A DNA stretch of 32,282 nt from the NCBI GenBank assembly GCA_902797675.1, contig CADBTR010000119.1, positions 1-32,282 on the forward strand. Reading direction: 5' to 3'. Position 1 is the first letter of the stretch. The number at the start of each line of letters is the position of its first letter. The notes beneath the pieces were generated by a model. It made no database searches and had not been told where the DNA came from. It worked only from the letters and a program-made list of their open reading frames with translations. The DNA comes from an uncultured Lachnospiraceae bacterium. GTDB taxonomy: Bacteria > Bacillota > Clostridia > Lachnospirales > Lachnospiraceae. Shown one piece after another: positions 24,401-32,195 of this stretch. The position numbers were made by a program, and so were the translations under genes.

Positions 24401-25639
24401 ATTCTCACTGCCAACGGTATCAATCAGTTCAAAACTCTCGCCGCTCTTTAAGACATTATCGCTTCCCAGAGCACTCTGCATATCGAAGATAAACTTGAAC
24501 ACTTCCGTTCCGCTACCGTTGACCGCCTTTCCATACTCTGCGCCGGCTCCGTTATTCACAAGATCCAATGTTCCGCCGGTGATCGTCACCGTACCGTCGC
24601 CAAGCGGCGTACCCGCAACAGAACCCGCTCCCAGACAATCGCCGGTAGCCGCAGAACCCATATGCACCGCAACCCCGCCGTTTGTAACCTTCACATTGCT
24701 GCCATTGATCACATCCGAAGCTGCTGCCGTCTGATAATTCGTCGTGGCAAGATTCCCGTCTCCCTTAAAAGTCAGCGTGTCCGAAGAAGCACCGCCGGTT
24801 CCGATTCCCGCACCGTTTCCATTACCTGTGACAACGATATTCGCACCGTCGCCGATTGTAATATTACCGCTGCCGCACACCAGATTGCCGGTAAATACTT
24901 CCTGATTATGCTTATATTTCACACCATCCAATATCAGATAATACTGCCCCTGACCTGCCTTAAACTTGATGCCTTCAGCCATAGACGCGATCTCGGCGGA
25001 ACCGATACCTGCGCCGTAACTCCCCTGTGCAGTCGTCAATCTTAAAACATCATCCGCATTGCCTGCGCCGCAGAATGTAACATTCGTGCACCGGTCTACC
25101 GTATAATTCTTAAACTTCTTCTCATCCGCCACATAAGGTGAATCCTTATCGTATACCTTGACATCATAGCTCATCTTCTCCGCCTGAATCAGTGGACTCA
25201 GCGCCCCTGCCACAGAGCTTGTGATCGTATTCTTTCCCTTGATATAGATAACAAAATTCGCCGTATAACTGCTGTTGTCCGTTCCGTCTGTTCCTATCAG
25301 CTTCAACGCCGGCATATCCGAACTGAGGTTGAACGTCACATTATCCAATACCAGATAGACCGGCGCGTCTCCGGATACGCCGCTGTATTGTAATGTGAAT
25401 GTCTGGGATTGACTTCCCGATATCTTATAATAATTTCCCGGATCCACTGAAACTGTTCCTGAATTGATCGCCACCGCACCATCAAGGGCGCTCTCCTCCG
25501 CCTGCACCTTCGGCAGACACAAAGGAAGCACAACTGCAACAACCAGTGCGATCACAGCAATAACCGAACACACTGCCAAAAACGGCACCCGGCACACTCC
25601 GTTCCATAATTTTTTGATCCTATCTGTCCATCTATCCAT
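21401..25639 (-). CDS. Large secreted membrane-anchored protein with InlB B-type (Flg_new) repeats
   Basis: The 1412-residue surface protein has an N-terminal signal or anchor helix (about 19-44). A Gly-rich beta-helix-like region (about 60-400) follows with repeated GAGIGS/GAGIGT motifs, then at least four InlB/Listeria-Bacteroides (Flg_new) units ending in W, roughly 566-636, 829-914, 1013-1088 and 1227-1289 (for example YTITYVGG...GYEFLGWYDE...LTAKW). Intervening modules share FTMPS-x-NY/DVYI-like strands. A short linker with a duplicated TSNGV leads to a membrane helix (1380-1398) and a basic tail. There is no LPXTG or NPQTN motif, so anchoring is by the helix rather than the sortase. ATG 25639 has GGAGG six bases upstream. 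The role is probably adhesion or surface display; the ligand is unknown. Confidence 0.85.
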   Translation of the reverse strand: MDRWTDRIKKLWNGVCRVPFLAVCSVIAVIALVVAVVLPLCLPKVQAEESALDGAVAINSGTVSVDPGNYYKISGSQSQTFTLQYSGVSGDAPVYLVLDNVTFNLSSDMPALKLIGTDGTDNSSYTANFVIYIKGKNTITSSVAGALSPLIQAEKMSYDVKVYDKDSPYVADEKKFKNYTVDRCTNVTFCGAGNADDVLRLTTAQGSYGAGIGSAEIASMAEGIKFKAGQGQYYLILDGVKYKHNQEVFTGNLVCGSGNITIGDGANIVVTGNGNGAGIGTGGASSDTLTFKGDGNLATTNYQTAAASDVINGSNVKVTNGGVAVHMGSAATGDCLGAGSVAGTPLGDGTVTITGGTLDLVNNGAGAEYGKAVNGSGTEVFKFIFDMQSALGSDNVLKSGESFELIDTVGSENEYYVKYSGSAGGRDDYLNLAVDVDKAGTYSFTGYAGGYFDYVGAVKMNYYLPAQILESYNMTVSGDLDTVTYQYKVVKGEVYDLEPNYAVAVKETKDTEIYLNNVPTYCTKVSYSDSQGNSGVVTKNSSGKYVYSFTMPSSNYSVAFSYEIGRYQILYEMGTTESVTNPNASEAACGDTYTLEDPGWEGRTFEGWYSDKKLTTKVTTVTSQVPNDKITVYAKWVCKVSFVDWEEKVLFEKQVDLGTRFTEKDYPSDPVDTSLKAFNGWIVNGVSYEKGNHPEFVVNQDIVIQGSYTDIGYYVYINGTFSDLEGNGTTMDLKQMASFEMYFQNAPIAFTTTPTESGLYYRTEKFADRSDVTVGKVTAKNGYQLVSITARDADGNTLQLLNVEEDGAAFSFTMPDKDVYITADFRTPDFTITYYDFNSETQTFEEVIPVETEGNPTVTKFNASTEEFVLNPAPQKDKYMAFTGWYVFGDASKTIIQSVPKGAYSKDIYLIATWEEIETFPVIVAEDVQEYIKIYDADGMEVTKGIPGERLSITITPGRGMQYDSMTYTYTDDDDGVYTNHKKRTDGLTYPLTYKFTMPSYEVNVSGEFSVINYTITYLGLLGGTHDNPTVYNVNSVFDLKDAKLSGYTFKSWSIILPDEEAGYESVKKEEISKIEDRVGNIILVANWEKDGEAVTPEVKEYKITLSDTTNGSASVYKDTAAKDDQVFISVTPDKGYRVARISYAVKPQASSQTTNSQDAEESKDTNDPDLLYEKYGDLVNLFLYRDTQASESFSVDIPLVETSEGVYCLVMPEQDVDLQVTFEPIKYTITYVGGQNEKNPTSYTVESDIILLPAAKAGYEFLGWYDEVGTQVAEIKDSTGDLTLTAKWKENQQTAPVTNNADKTTPAPTEKTIGTAVSDYNPAPINQVMNELREIVKGNQASVSSEDTARVTSNGVTSNGVTRTIAARQVTTGDKANIGRLILICVISLIVIVIAIPKKKKDRLEDLREEK
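21551..21580 (-). repeat. Perfect 15-bp tandem duplication in the surface-protein linker
   Basis: Two identical adjacent 15-bp units encode TSNGV twice, just before the C-terminal membrane helix. It is a likely product of slippage. Confidence 0.85.
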
Positions 25640-25709
25640 AACAAACCTCCAACAGCTCCCGAAACTCCACAATATTCATCTGTTCCGAACCTTCCCGATA
25701 AGTATTTAT

Positions 25710-25738
25710 ATTATAACTCACTTTACAGATTTGCACAA
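25710..25738 (-). promoter_or_regulatory. Predicted sigma-A promoter for the large surface protein
   Basis: Minus-strand -35 TTGTGC (25738-25733), 17-bp spacer, -10 TATAAT (25715-25710), about 70 bp ahead of the ATG. No terminator is visible between the ABC operon stop (25749) and this promoter, so readthrough may also occur. Confidence 0.6.
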
Positions 25739-25748
25739 GTGGAAATCC

Positions 25749-26813
25749 TTAAAAATAATTTGGCGGCAACAGCATTGCCAGATAATTGAATTCCGGAACA
25801 ATTGTGGATAAATTCACAAACACATGGCAGAACAACAGCGAAGCAATTAATAAAACCGGCACCAGCGCCGCAAACACGATCTTATTGCTGATAAACGACT
25901 TCAAAACAAAGCAATACAACACCACAAGCACCAGATATCCTGCCATATGAAGCACTCCCCCAGACGAAAAAGCCGCAAGACCTGTATATACCAGGCATCC
26001 GTATCCCACCGCCGTCGTTATCAGCGTCGGGATTAAAATTTCCGTCAAACTGATGACCGTTGTCTGTCCTCCGGTAAATCTGCTGAATGCCCCGGCTTCC
26101 TGATCCTCATACAAAATCATGGTACCACAAAGTCCCGCAAGAAAGATCAGCACGCCGATAATCCCCTTTGCAATGGGAGAAATATAATCATAGATATCCA
26201 GTTCCACCTGGCGATCCATTCCCTGTGTGCCGCTGTATTCCGCCGAAAATGTGCTTCCGTTCGTAGAATTCTCTATATAAAACTCTCTTAATTTCTCTGC
26301 CATTTCCTCTCTGTCTTCGTCAAAATAGTCCGACTCATAGATATCATACAGCAGCAGATTATAAGTATATTCCTTCATAATCTGGGAAAATACCAGCTCA
26401 TTGGCAAACTTTGCCACGATATTCCCCGGTGTCGACAGCACTTTTACACTGCCATTCATATCATTATCCCTGACTCTGTCTGCAAATCCTTTCCCAAAAA
26501 TATATCCCGCATAAACTTTGGAGCTCCTGACATCATCCGTAAGCGTATTCCGATCCTGATATTCCACAAACTTCACAAGTCCTTTGTGCTCCGTCATCAG
26601 TTGCACGATATGCGCCGCGATATTCCGGTCTTCCGTCTCCCCTTCATGGATATCCTGATTCAGCACGCCGATTTCTATATTCACGGTATACTTCACAGCC
26701 ACATGGTGGATAAAAAATGTGCACCCGAACATACACAACATGATCACATAAAGCGAAGGTTTCTTTAACTGCCGCTTTAACAGCATCAAAAGCCACATCA
26801 ACATCTTTTTCAT
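25749..26813 (-). CDS. ABC-2 type transporter permease (second permease)
   Basis: The 354-residue protein has the ABC-2 membrane exporter layout: one N-terminal helix (about 20-40), a roughly 170-residue extracellular domain (with DRNIAAHIVQLM and VKVLSTPGNIVAKFANELVF), then five C-terminal helices from about 211 to the end, in a PISPIAKGIIGVLIFLAGLCG... style. It is close in size and layout to the preceding permease, so the two probably form a heterodimer with the ATPase. The substrate is unknown. Its start overlaps the previous stop by 4 bp. Confidence 0.85.
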   Translation of the reverse strand: MKKMLMWLLMLLKRQLKKPSLYVIMLCMFGCTFFIHHVAVKYTVNIEIGVLNQDIHEGETEDRNIAAHIVQLMTEHKGLVKFVEYQDRNTLTDDVRSSKVYAGYIFGKGFADRVRDNDMNGSVKVLSTPGNIVAKFANELVFSQIMKEYTYNLLLYDIYESDYFDEDREEMAEKLREFYIENSTNGSTFSAEYSGTQGMDRQVELDIYDYISPIAKGIIGVLIFLAGLCGTMILYEDQEAGAFSRFTGGQTTVISLTEILIPTLITTAVGYGCLVYTGLAAFSSGGVLHMAGYLVLVVLYCFVLKSFISNKIVFAALVPVLLIASLLFCHVFVNLSTIVPEFNYLAMLLPPNYF

Positions 26814-28144
26814 GACGAAACCCTCCTGCCCAAATGCGTTGCGTTGGAAAATCGTTCCAAAACAGCTGCTATTATCAAAAACACTGTCCCGAAGCCCAGC
26901 ATAACGATCACATGATCCTCCGTCATCCGTTCTGTGAAAACGCAGGAAAAACCTTCGATCATATAGTACGCCGGAAAATATTCCGCAATTCTGTCAAAAA
27001 TCTTTGGCAATAAGAGTTTCGGCACAAAACAGCCGCTCACAAATCCCTGCAAAAGTCCTGCAAAAAACAGGATCATCACCTGAGCGAACACATGATCCGT
27101 AAGTCTGCACACAAACAAAGTAAATGCAGCCATCAAAAATGCTGCCGGAATCAGCATCAAAAATGCCGTTCCCATCTGTTCGTATGTAATTCCCTTAAGC
27201 GCAAAATCACTTTTTTTAACGGCAGCTGCCAATGCTGCCACCATTCCTCCAACCACCAGATAGAGGAAAAAGGCTCCTGTGACGGAAGCCGTCACCTGCC
27301 CCAAATAACCCACATCCGCTAACTTCAGTCTGGCAGCAATATCTCTGCTGTTTCTTCTCATCAAAGGAACAAGCACGATCGCGAAGAACATGAGGAACAA
27401 TACAATACCGCCACAGATATAATACTGTACCACCGAAAGCTCTCCCGTCGCCACAACCTCCTGTTTTTCAAAGTAATCCTCACGTCCGAGAACAGCCGCG
27501 ATATAAAACATATTCATTCGATCCAGTGCTTTTTCTATCTTGGTACTCCTTCCGTACTCATCGTAGAAATCGTAGATACTATAGATCGCCGCCTGAGATG
27601 CGCTGAGCATCCCCGCCGCCGCATCCGCATATTCCTTGAAAATCGCTGCCTCATAACCCGAATCTTCCGGAAATACAATCTCCACCGGCACATTATTCCC
27701 GTTCATAACACCGGAAATCGTTTTTTCCCGAACGATCATCAACGCTACCAGCTTATTTTCTTTCAGCAATTCTCTGCCTTCTTCTTCGCTGATATACCGA
27801 ACATCCATGATTGCCGAGAGGCTTTTGATCTCTCCCAACATCTTCTTTACAAGTTTTACCGCCTTGGACTTATCCTGCACTGCGATTCCAAACTGAATCT
27901 TTTCAGAATCCGATATATTCGTACCGGTTTCTCCCGTCTCCGCCGACTTGGCGTTCTGTCCTGACGAAATATCTTCCACCAGATTTTTCACATTGTCAGC
28001 CGTCATGGTTTTCAACACCTTCTGACCGGTCAATCCCACACCACACGCCACCAGCACAAGGATCACTGCCGCCGGAATCAATGCCGGCAAGGCTTTCCAG
28101 TATTTTTTCATCTCCAGCCATTGAAGCATCAAAAATCGTTTCAT
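26810..28144 (-). CDS. ABC-2 type transporter permease (first permease)
   Basis: The 444-residue permease has an N-terminal helix (about 17-38), a large extracellular domain of about 190 residues, and a C-terminal bundle of about six helices (from about 235). The extracellular part contains the YISEEEGRELLKENKLVALMIV segment that recurs in ABC-2 exporters of the YhgE/ABC2_membrane_3 kind. It overlaps both neighbours by 4 bp, which implies a fixed stoichiometry. The transported compound cannot be read; position next to surface-protein genes allows, but does not show, a link to surface assembly. Confidence 0.85.
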   Translation of the reverse strand: MKRFLMLQWLEMKKYWKALPALIPAAVILVLVACGVGLTGQKVLKTMTADNVKNLVEDISSGQNAKSAETGETGTNISDSEKIQFGIAVQDKSKAVKLVKKMLGEIKSLSAIMDVRYISEEEGRELLKENKLVALMIVREKTISGVMNGNNVPVEIVFPEDSGYEAAIFKEYADAAAGMLSASQAAIYSIYDFYDEYGRSTKIEKALDRMNMFYIAAVLGREDYFEKQEVVATGELSVVQYYICGGIVLFLMFFAIVLVPLMRRNSRDIAARLKLADVGYLGQVTASVTGAFFLYLVVGGMVAALAAAVKKSDFALKGITYEQMGTAFLMLIPAAFLMAAFTLFVCRLTDHVFAQVMILFFAGLLQGFVSGCFVPKLLLPKIFDRIAEYFPAYYMIEGFSCVFTERMTEDHVIVMLGFGTVFLIIAAVLERFSNATHLGRRVSS

Positions 28145-28833
28145 ATGATTTCCTCTAACAATCGGTCTCCGCGAAGAGTCCGGTCTGTTTCCTGTAATGT
28201 CCCGTCTTTCACAACATAAATTTTATCGCATATGTTCAATTCATCTTCATCGTGGGTGGCAATAATAACCGTCCCTCCCTGATTTCGGTAAGCCTGCAGA
28301 TAATCCCGGATATCTTTCTTTGCCACCAGATCCAGCGCAGCACTTGGTTCATCCAGCATCAGCACTTTCGGATCCGCCCACATGGAAATTCCGATGGATA
28401 CGCGTTTTTTCATGCCTCCCGATAACTTCTTTACCGGAATCCGAAGCATTTTATCAATTCCAAGCATATGAAGGAATCCTTCTTTCAACTGCTGTTTCAT
28501 ATCCAGAGGGCTGTCACAATACCAGAGTTTTAAGTTATCCTTTACTGTCAGATCGGGAATCAACGGATTCTCCTGCGGCACATAACCGATCAATTTTCCT
28601 GCTGCTTTCCTGTTTCGGAAAATATCCACCCCCTGAAAAACCGCAGTTCCCCGATCCGCTTTCTGCACCCCGGCAAGAATCGATAACAACGTGGACTTCC
28701 CCGATCCGTTCAATCCCACGATTCCCACGCACTGTCCCTGCCCCGCTTCAAAGGAGGCTCCTTTTAAGACCTTACGCAAACCGTAATGTTTTACAATCCC
28801 CTCGACCTTTACCGATAATTCTTTTTCTTCCAA
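28141..28833 (-). CDS. ABC transporter ATP-binding protein
   Basis: The 230-residue ATPase subunit has Walker A GLNGSGKST (40-48), a Q-loop in YVPQENPLIPDLTV, the LSGGM signature (137-141), Walker B VLMLDE (157-162) and the H-switch His194 (ATHDEDE). It powers the two permeases that follow. The start codon is TTG at 28833: GGAGG is eight bases upstream of it, whereas the nearby ATG at 28840 is out of frame and only one base from the RBS. A terminator-like hairpin sits immediately ahead of the RBS, so expression may depend on readthrough. Confidence 0.93.
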   Translation of the reverse strand: MEEKELSVKVEGIVKHYGLRKVLKGASFEAGQGQCVGIVGLNGSGKSTLLSILAGVQKADRGTAVFQGVDIFRNRKAAGKLIGYVPQENPLIPDLTVKDNLKLWYCDSPLDMKQQLKEGFLHMLGIDKMLRIPVKKLSGGMKKRVSIGISMWADPKVLMLDEPSAALDLVAKKDIRDYLQAYRNQGGTVIIATHDEDELNICDKIYVVKDGTLQETDRTLRGDRLLEEII

Positions 28834-28852
28834 ATTCCATACCTCCGGTCAG

Positions 28853-28878
28853 AAAAAGCCCGGCAAAAACCGGGCTTT
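28853..28878 (-). terminator. Intrinsic terminator directly ahead of the ABC operon RBS
   Basis: AAAGCCCGG pairs with CCGGGCTTT around a 6-nt loop and is followed on the minus strand by TTTTT. The T tract ends about six bases before the GGAGG of the ATP-binding gene. It may end transcription from the gene at 29036 or attenuate the ABC operon; I found no clear promoter between them. Confidence 0.75.
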
Positions 28879-28905
28879 GAAACTGTTTGTTACTATATAC
28901 AAGCG

Positions 28906-28997
28906 TTGAATGTCGCATACCGCTAGGCTTACGACCTACGGGAATTGCTGCCGCCTCCAGCAAGCAGGTCGCAGGGCTAAAGCCCTGCGACATTCAA
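28906..28997. repeat. Palindromic intergenic repeat family B, full copy
   Basis: This 92-bp element is bounded by perfect 12-bp terminal inverted repeats (TTGAATGTCGCA / TGCGACATTCAA). It has an internal 11-bp hairpin (GTCGCAGGGCT / AGCCCTGCGAC) and a second TTGCTG/CAGCAA stem. It lies between two minus-strand genes. The same element occurs inverted at 32196-32282. No coding capacity is seen; it resembles a REP/MITE-like repeat. Confidence 0.88.
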
Positions 28998-29035
28998 TGA
29001 TTCGTTACGATTCGCAACGATCCGACTATAATCTG

Positions 29036-29905
29036 CTACCTTCTCTTCTGAGAAAGGATCACAACTGCGGCCACGCCAAATACAATTACGATCACAACAA
29101 TCACGATCACAATGATCATCGTGGAATTCGTAGTCTTTCCTTCTTTAATTACCAGCGTATCCTTCGATGTATCTACTCCGGTAGCCGGCTCCTTCGTTGT
29201 CTGCTCCTCTGTCTCTTTCTCACCGTTGGCATCGATATGTACCGCTGACGTCTCAGAACCGGTCAATTCATAAGGAGTTGTAACCTCACCCTCGAAAAAT
29301 ACGATGTTGGAAAGCACCTGATCCTGCTCTGCCCAGAACGAAATGTTCTTATTATCACCGATGTAGATCGTATCCGTCTTATTGATGAAATCCACCATAT
29401 CCTGACCGGTAAGTGTTCCTGTCGATCCTTCTGCATTCTGCGCCGGAGTATTAGAACCTGCCTGTTTCTGACCATTCAGATAAAAAGCGACACCGTCCTT
29501 AGAGAACACCAGATTTACGGTATAAGACTCTCCCTTACCCGGATAAACCAGCGTTCCGGTCTCTCCCGACGGCCAGAAATCAATAAACGGACCGCCATCA
29601 TTAATTCCGACTAACTCATTACAGATGTATAAGATGTTTGACTTCATTCCGAATGTCATAACCGTATCATAACCTGTCAGGTACGATGGGTTGCTCGGAA
29701 TCTGCGTGGTATACTGTACCGTCATCACGTCATATCCCTTATTCTGGAACGGATTCTCCCACTTATCAACTACGCTGTCATCCTGCAATGCCTTCTCGAA
29801 TGTATAGGTATTCGGAATTACCGCGATCGGCTCTGCCCCGAATGCAATGACAGAAGATGCGATCGTCATCGTTGCTGCTAACGCAAATGTAACCAATTTT
29901 TTCAT
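29036..29905 (-). CDS. Secreted membrane-anchored protein with concanavalin-like lectin fold (probable)
   Basis: The 289-residue protein has a clear signal peptide (1-24, ending AFGA). A beta-rich domain of about 190 residues follows, whose pattern (ENPFQNKGYDVMTVQYTTQ, GGPFIDFWPSG, YTVNLVFSKDGVAFYLNGQK, IYIGDNKNISFW) suggests a LamG/concanavalin-like jelly roll. A Thr/Glu-rich stalk, one hydrophobic helix (about 263-283) and the tail SQKRR complete it. It should sit on the outer face of the membrane. There is no sortase motif. GGAGG is ten bases before the ATG. The fold assignment is an inference from pattern only; the glycan or protein ligand is unknown. Confidence 0.82.
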   Translation of the reverse strand: MKKLVTFALAATMTIASSVIAFGAEPIAVIPNTYTFEKALQDDSVVDKWENPFQNKGYDVMTVQYTTQIPSNPSYLTGYDTVMTFGMKSNILYICNELVGINDGGPFIDFWPSGETGTLVYPGKGESYTVNLVFSKDGVAFYLNGQKQAGSNTPAQNAEGSTGTLTGQDMVDFINKTDTIYIGDNKNISFWAEQDQVLSNIVFFEGEVTTPYELTGSETSAVHIDANGEKETEEQTTKEPATGVDTSKDTLVIKEGKTTNSTMIIVIVIVVIVIVFGVAAVVILSQKRR

Positions 29906-29951
29906 AATTCATCTTCCTCCTAAACTGAAGAGTATTCTGCTATGCTATAAT

Positions 29952-29980
29952 AGTTTAATACAAAACAAATTAATTGTCAA
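29952..29980 (-). promoter_or_regulatory. Predicted promoter for the lectin-like gene
   Basis: Minus-strand perfect -35 TTGACA (29980-29975), 17-bp spacer, -10 TAAACT (29957-29952). The -35 lies within the last codons of the kinase-like gene. Confidence 0.5.
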
Positions 29981-30896
29981 TCAGATTTTCATTGGAATAT
30001 TCCTCAGCCTGTTCCGGATAAACGCGATATTGAAATCCTCCCTCTTTCTCTACCTTAGCGCACAATTCCCGGGTACAATTTATCTCCCGATCACATACAA
30101 CTGCACTGACAAAAGGCTCTCCTCTCCGCTGTGCTGCGATCAGCCTGTCCATTCCCGAAACTGCGTACCATTTTCCGTCCTTCACTGTCACCTCCACCGG
30201 TTTCGTCGATTCTTCCTTCATCTGCTCATCGTTTTGTTTCGGCAATGTTTCAACAGCCTGCTCATCGGTCTTTGTCGATGCTTTCTCAACCTGCTCATAA
30301 GCCTGCTCCGACGGGTAGATCCGATACGGAGAGAGCAGCATGGCATGAGACTTATCCCCCTGTTCAAACGCCCGGAACCTGCGGATGATTTCCTCCGCGA
30401 TCTCCTTCGGAGTTGCCTTTGTGCTGTCGATCACAAGGTCGTAATTGCTCATTTGATAATAATTTACGCCGTACAAACCTCGATAACGCTCTTTCTCCAT
30501 AGACTGACGGGTATACAGCGCCTTGACGGCAGCCGCCTCGTTCTCATATTCCTCCGCTTTTCTGACGGAATCATGATAAACTCTCCGCCCTGCCTCCGCA
30601 AGGTCAACCATTACGAACACCTTAAAACTGTCCGGCACAAAATACCAGCCCATGCGGGAATCAAAAATCGCATGATCTTTCTCCTTACCCAACGCCACTG
30701 TCCGGTCATCCACCATTTTGTCAATACTCTTATCGGTCTTGGCAATCTCGTTCATTTCCACAATAGAAACTCCCCGTTCCGCCGCAAGTCCCCGAAAAAT
30801 ATCCCCGGATGAGACGATCTCGAATCCTCTTGCGATCAGTTCCTTTCCAAGACTTGATTTTCCACTGCCAAGATTTCCCGTCAAACTGATATTCAT
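29970..30896 (-). CDS. Cytidylate kinase-like P-loop protein with extra C-terminal domain
   Basis: The first 185 residues of this 308-residue protein are a nucleotide kinase of the cytidylate-kinase-like family: P-loop GNLGSGKSS (7-15), SSGDIFRGLAAERG and FDSRMGWYFVPDSFKVFVMVD. A charged linker (about 195-235) follows. The C-terminal segment (236-308, DGKWYAVSGMDRLIAAQRRGEPFVSAVV) resembles in outline a ParB/sulfiredoxin-type nucleotide-binding fold, but this is weak. Normal CMP kinases are about 220 residues and lack this part. No rpsA or lytB neighbours of the housekeeping cmk are present, so this is likely a specialised paralogue. GGAGG lies 11 bases before the ATG. Confidence 0.82.
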   Translation of the reverse strand: MNISLTGNLGSGKSSLGKELIARGFEIVSSGDIFRGLAAERGVSIVEMNEIAKTDKSIDKMVDDRTVALGKEKDHAIFDSRMGWYFVPDSFKVFVMVDLAEAGRRVYHDSVRKAEEYENEAAAVKALYTRQSMEKERYRGLYGVNYYQMSNYDLVIDSTKATPKEIAEEIIRRFRAFEQGDKSHAMLLSPYRIYPSEQAYEQVEKASTKTDEQAVETLPKQNDEQMKEESTKPVEVTVKDGKWYAVSGMDRLIAAQRRGEPFVSAVVCDREINCTRELCAKVEKEGGFQYRVYPEQAEEYSNENLIDN

Positions 30897-31002
30897 AATA
30901 ATTCTATCCTCCTCTAAATTAACAACTGTTTATTGTCGTATTCCACTCCCTGTGTCCTGCTGCTTATATCCTGCAACTTATATTCCACTGTTTTTATTGG
31001 TC

Positions 31003-31022
31003 TTATCCGATATTATCCGATA
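31003..31022. repeat. 10-bp tandem direct repeat at the end of the LRR gene
   Basis: The unit TTATCCGATA occurs twice in a row (31003-31012, 31013-31022) with a partial third copy running into the LRR stop codon. It lies upstream of the kinase-like gene and could be a binding site or slippage. The remaining intergenic 100 bases show no clear terminator or promoter. Confidence 0.6.
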
Positions 31023-32066
31023 TTATCTCCTTGTAATGCTTACATTCGGGCATTCATCAAATGCATCTTCATCTACCGAAGCCGATGCAGGAATCGAAAC
31101 GTTTGTCAGATTCGTGCAGCAATAAAACGCCCAATATGACACCGATGTCACCGAGGACGGCAGCGCTACCGAAGTCAGTGAATAGCAATTCTGAAATGCT
31201 TTTGCGCCGATATGCTGAATTGTATTTGGCAATGTGATGTTCGTTAATTTCTGACAATCGAGAAACGCCTCATCACCGATCATTACCACAGTATACGCAG
31301 TTCCGTTGTACGTAGTCGTAGCCGGCACGGAAACGGAGCCCGTGGCGTAAGCCTTCGCAACACTACACAGATTATCGTCAAAATACTCATAAGTGATCTC
31401 TATACTGTTGGAAATCACACTGTTATCAGAAGACGCCTGACTCCCCGATCCCTGAGAGGTACTTTGCCCGTTGCCGGTGCTTCCGGAGGAAGCATTACTA
31501 TTAGTGTTACCGTTGGTATTTCCATTGGAGGAAGTGCCCGGAGGTGTTCCAAAACCACCGGAAGCCGTAATTTTGCTGTCGGCATTGTCTGCGGAGTTTC
31601 CACCATACCCCTGATTCCCGGACGCGGACGACATATTTCCCGAACCGGCATCCACATAATCCGAATCCGAAAATACGATGTCAGATGAAGATACCTGTGT
31701 TCCCGCGGCAGACCCGGAATTGCCCGACTGTGCCAACATATCCCCGCCTGTCTGTGAATTACTTCCGTCCGATTGTGAAACATCTCCTTGTGCCTGTGAG
31801 TTGTTATTACTTTCCTGCGAAGAGTCCCCACCTGTCTGTGAGTCTTCTTCTGTCTGTGAATCATCCTCTGCTTCTTTGGAAGAATCCTTATCACTCTCTG
31901 TTTTATCGCCGGAAGATGTTCCGGCATCCGCCACAACATCTTCCGATAAGGTGGCAATCTCGATCTTTTTCACTGTCTTTCCGCCTTTGCCGGCATTGAC
32001 GACAACTGCGATAATAACGATTACATAGACTGCAACGATACCGAGGATTAATTTCTTCTTATTCAC
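31023..32066 (-). CDS. Leucine-rich repeat (BspA/LRR_5 type) surface protein
   Basis: The 347-residue protein has an N-terminal membrane helix (about 6-24). A roughly 190-residue low-complexity linker rich in Ser, Gly, Asp, Asn and Gln follows. The C-terminal LRR_5 domain (about 225-347) has units such as AFLDCQKLTNITLPNTIQHIGAKAFQNC and SLTSVALPSSVTSVSYWAFYCC. BspA-like LRR proteins are usually surface-exposed binding proteins. The start is GTG at 32066, seven bases after GGAGG. There is no C-terminal anchor, so the N-terminal helix presumably tethers it and the linker spans the wall. The binding partner is unknown. Confidence 0.88.
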   Translation of the reverse strand: MNKKKLILGIVAVYVIVIIAVVVNAGKGGKTVKKIEIATLSEDVVADAGTSSGDKTESDKDSSKEAEDDSQTEEDSQTGGDSSQESNNNSQAQGDVSQSDGSNSQTGGDMLAQSGNSGSAAGTQVSSSDIVFSDSDYVDAGSGNMSSASGNQGYGGNSADNADSKITASGGFGTPPGTSSNGNTNGNTNSNASSGSTGNGQSTSQGSGSQASSDNSVISNSIEITYEYFDDNLCSVAKAYATGSVSVPATTTYNGTAYTVVMIGDEAFLDCQKLTNITLPNTIQHIGAKAFQNCYSLTSVALPSSVTSVSYWAFYCCTNLTNVSIPASASVDEDAFDECPNVSITRR

Positions 32067-32118
32067 CGGTGCACCTCCTGTCTTTTCTTTTTATTACATC
32101 TATCATATCACAATTTTC

Positions 32119-32146
32119 ATAATAAAAAAAGAGGAATTAAAGTCAA
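32119..32146 (-). promoter_or_regulatory. Predicted sigma-A promoter for the LRR gene
   Basis: Minus-strand -35 TTGACT (32146-32141), 16-bp spacer, -10 TATTAT (32124-32119). The -35 abuts the T tract of the upstream terminator. Confidence 0.55.
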
Positions 32147-32180
32147 AAAATCAGGCAGGAGTTTTTCTCTCCTGCCTGAT
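32144..32180 (-). terminator. Intrinsic terminator of an operon beyond the window
   Basis: A perfect 12-bp stem (ATCAGGCAGGAG / CTCCTGCCTGAT) with a 7-nt loop is followed on the minus strand by TTTTTT. The gene it ends lies to the right of the window. Confidence 0.82.
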
Positions 32181-32195
32181 CCTCAAGCACTAATC

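Noticed and set aside
21401..25639. Sortase-anchored surface protein
   Set aside because: No LPXTG- or NPQTN-like motif precedes the C-terminal helix.
28772..28840. ATG at 28840 as start for the ABC operon
   Set aside because: Out of frame with the ATPase and only one base from the RBS; TTG at 28833 fits spacing and frame.
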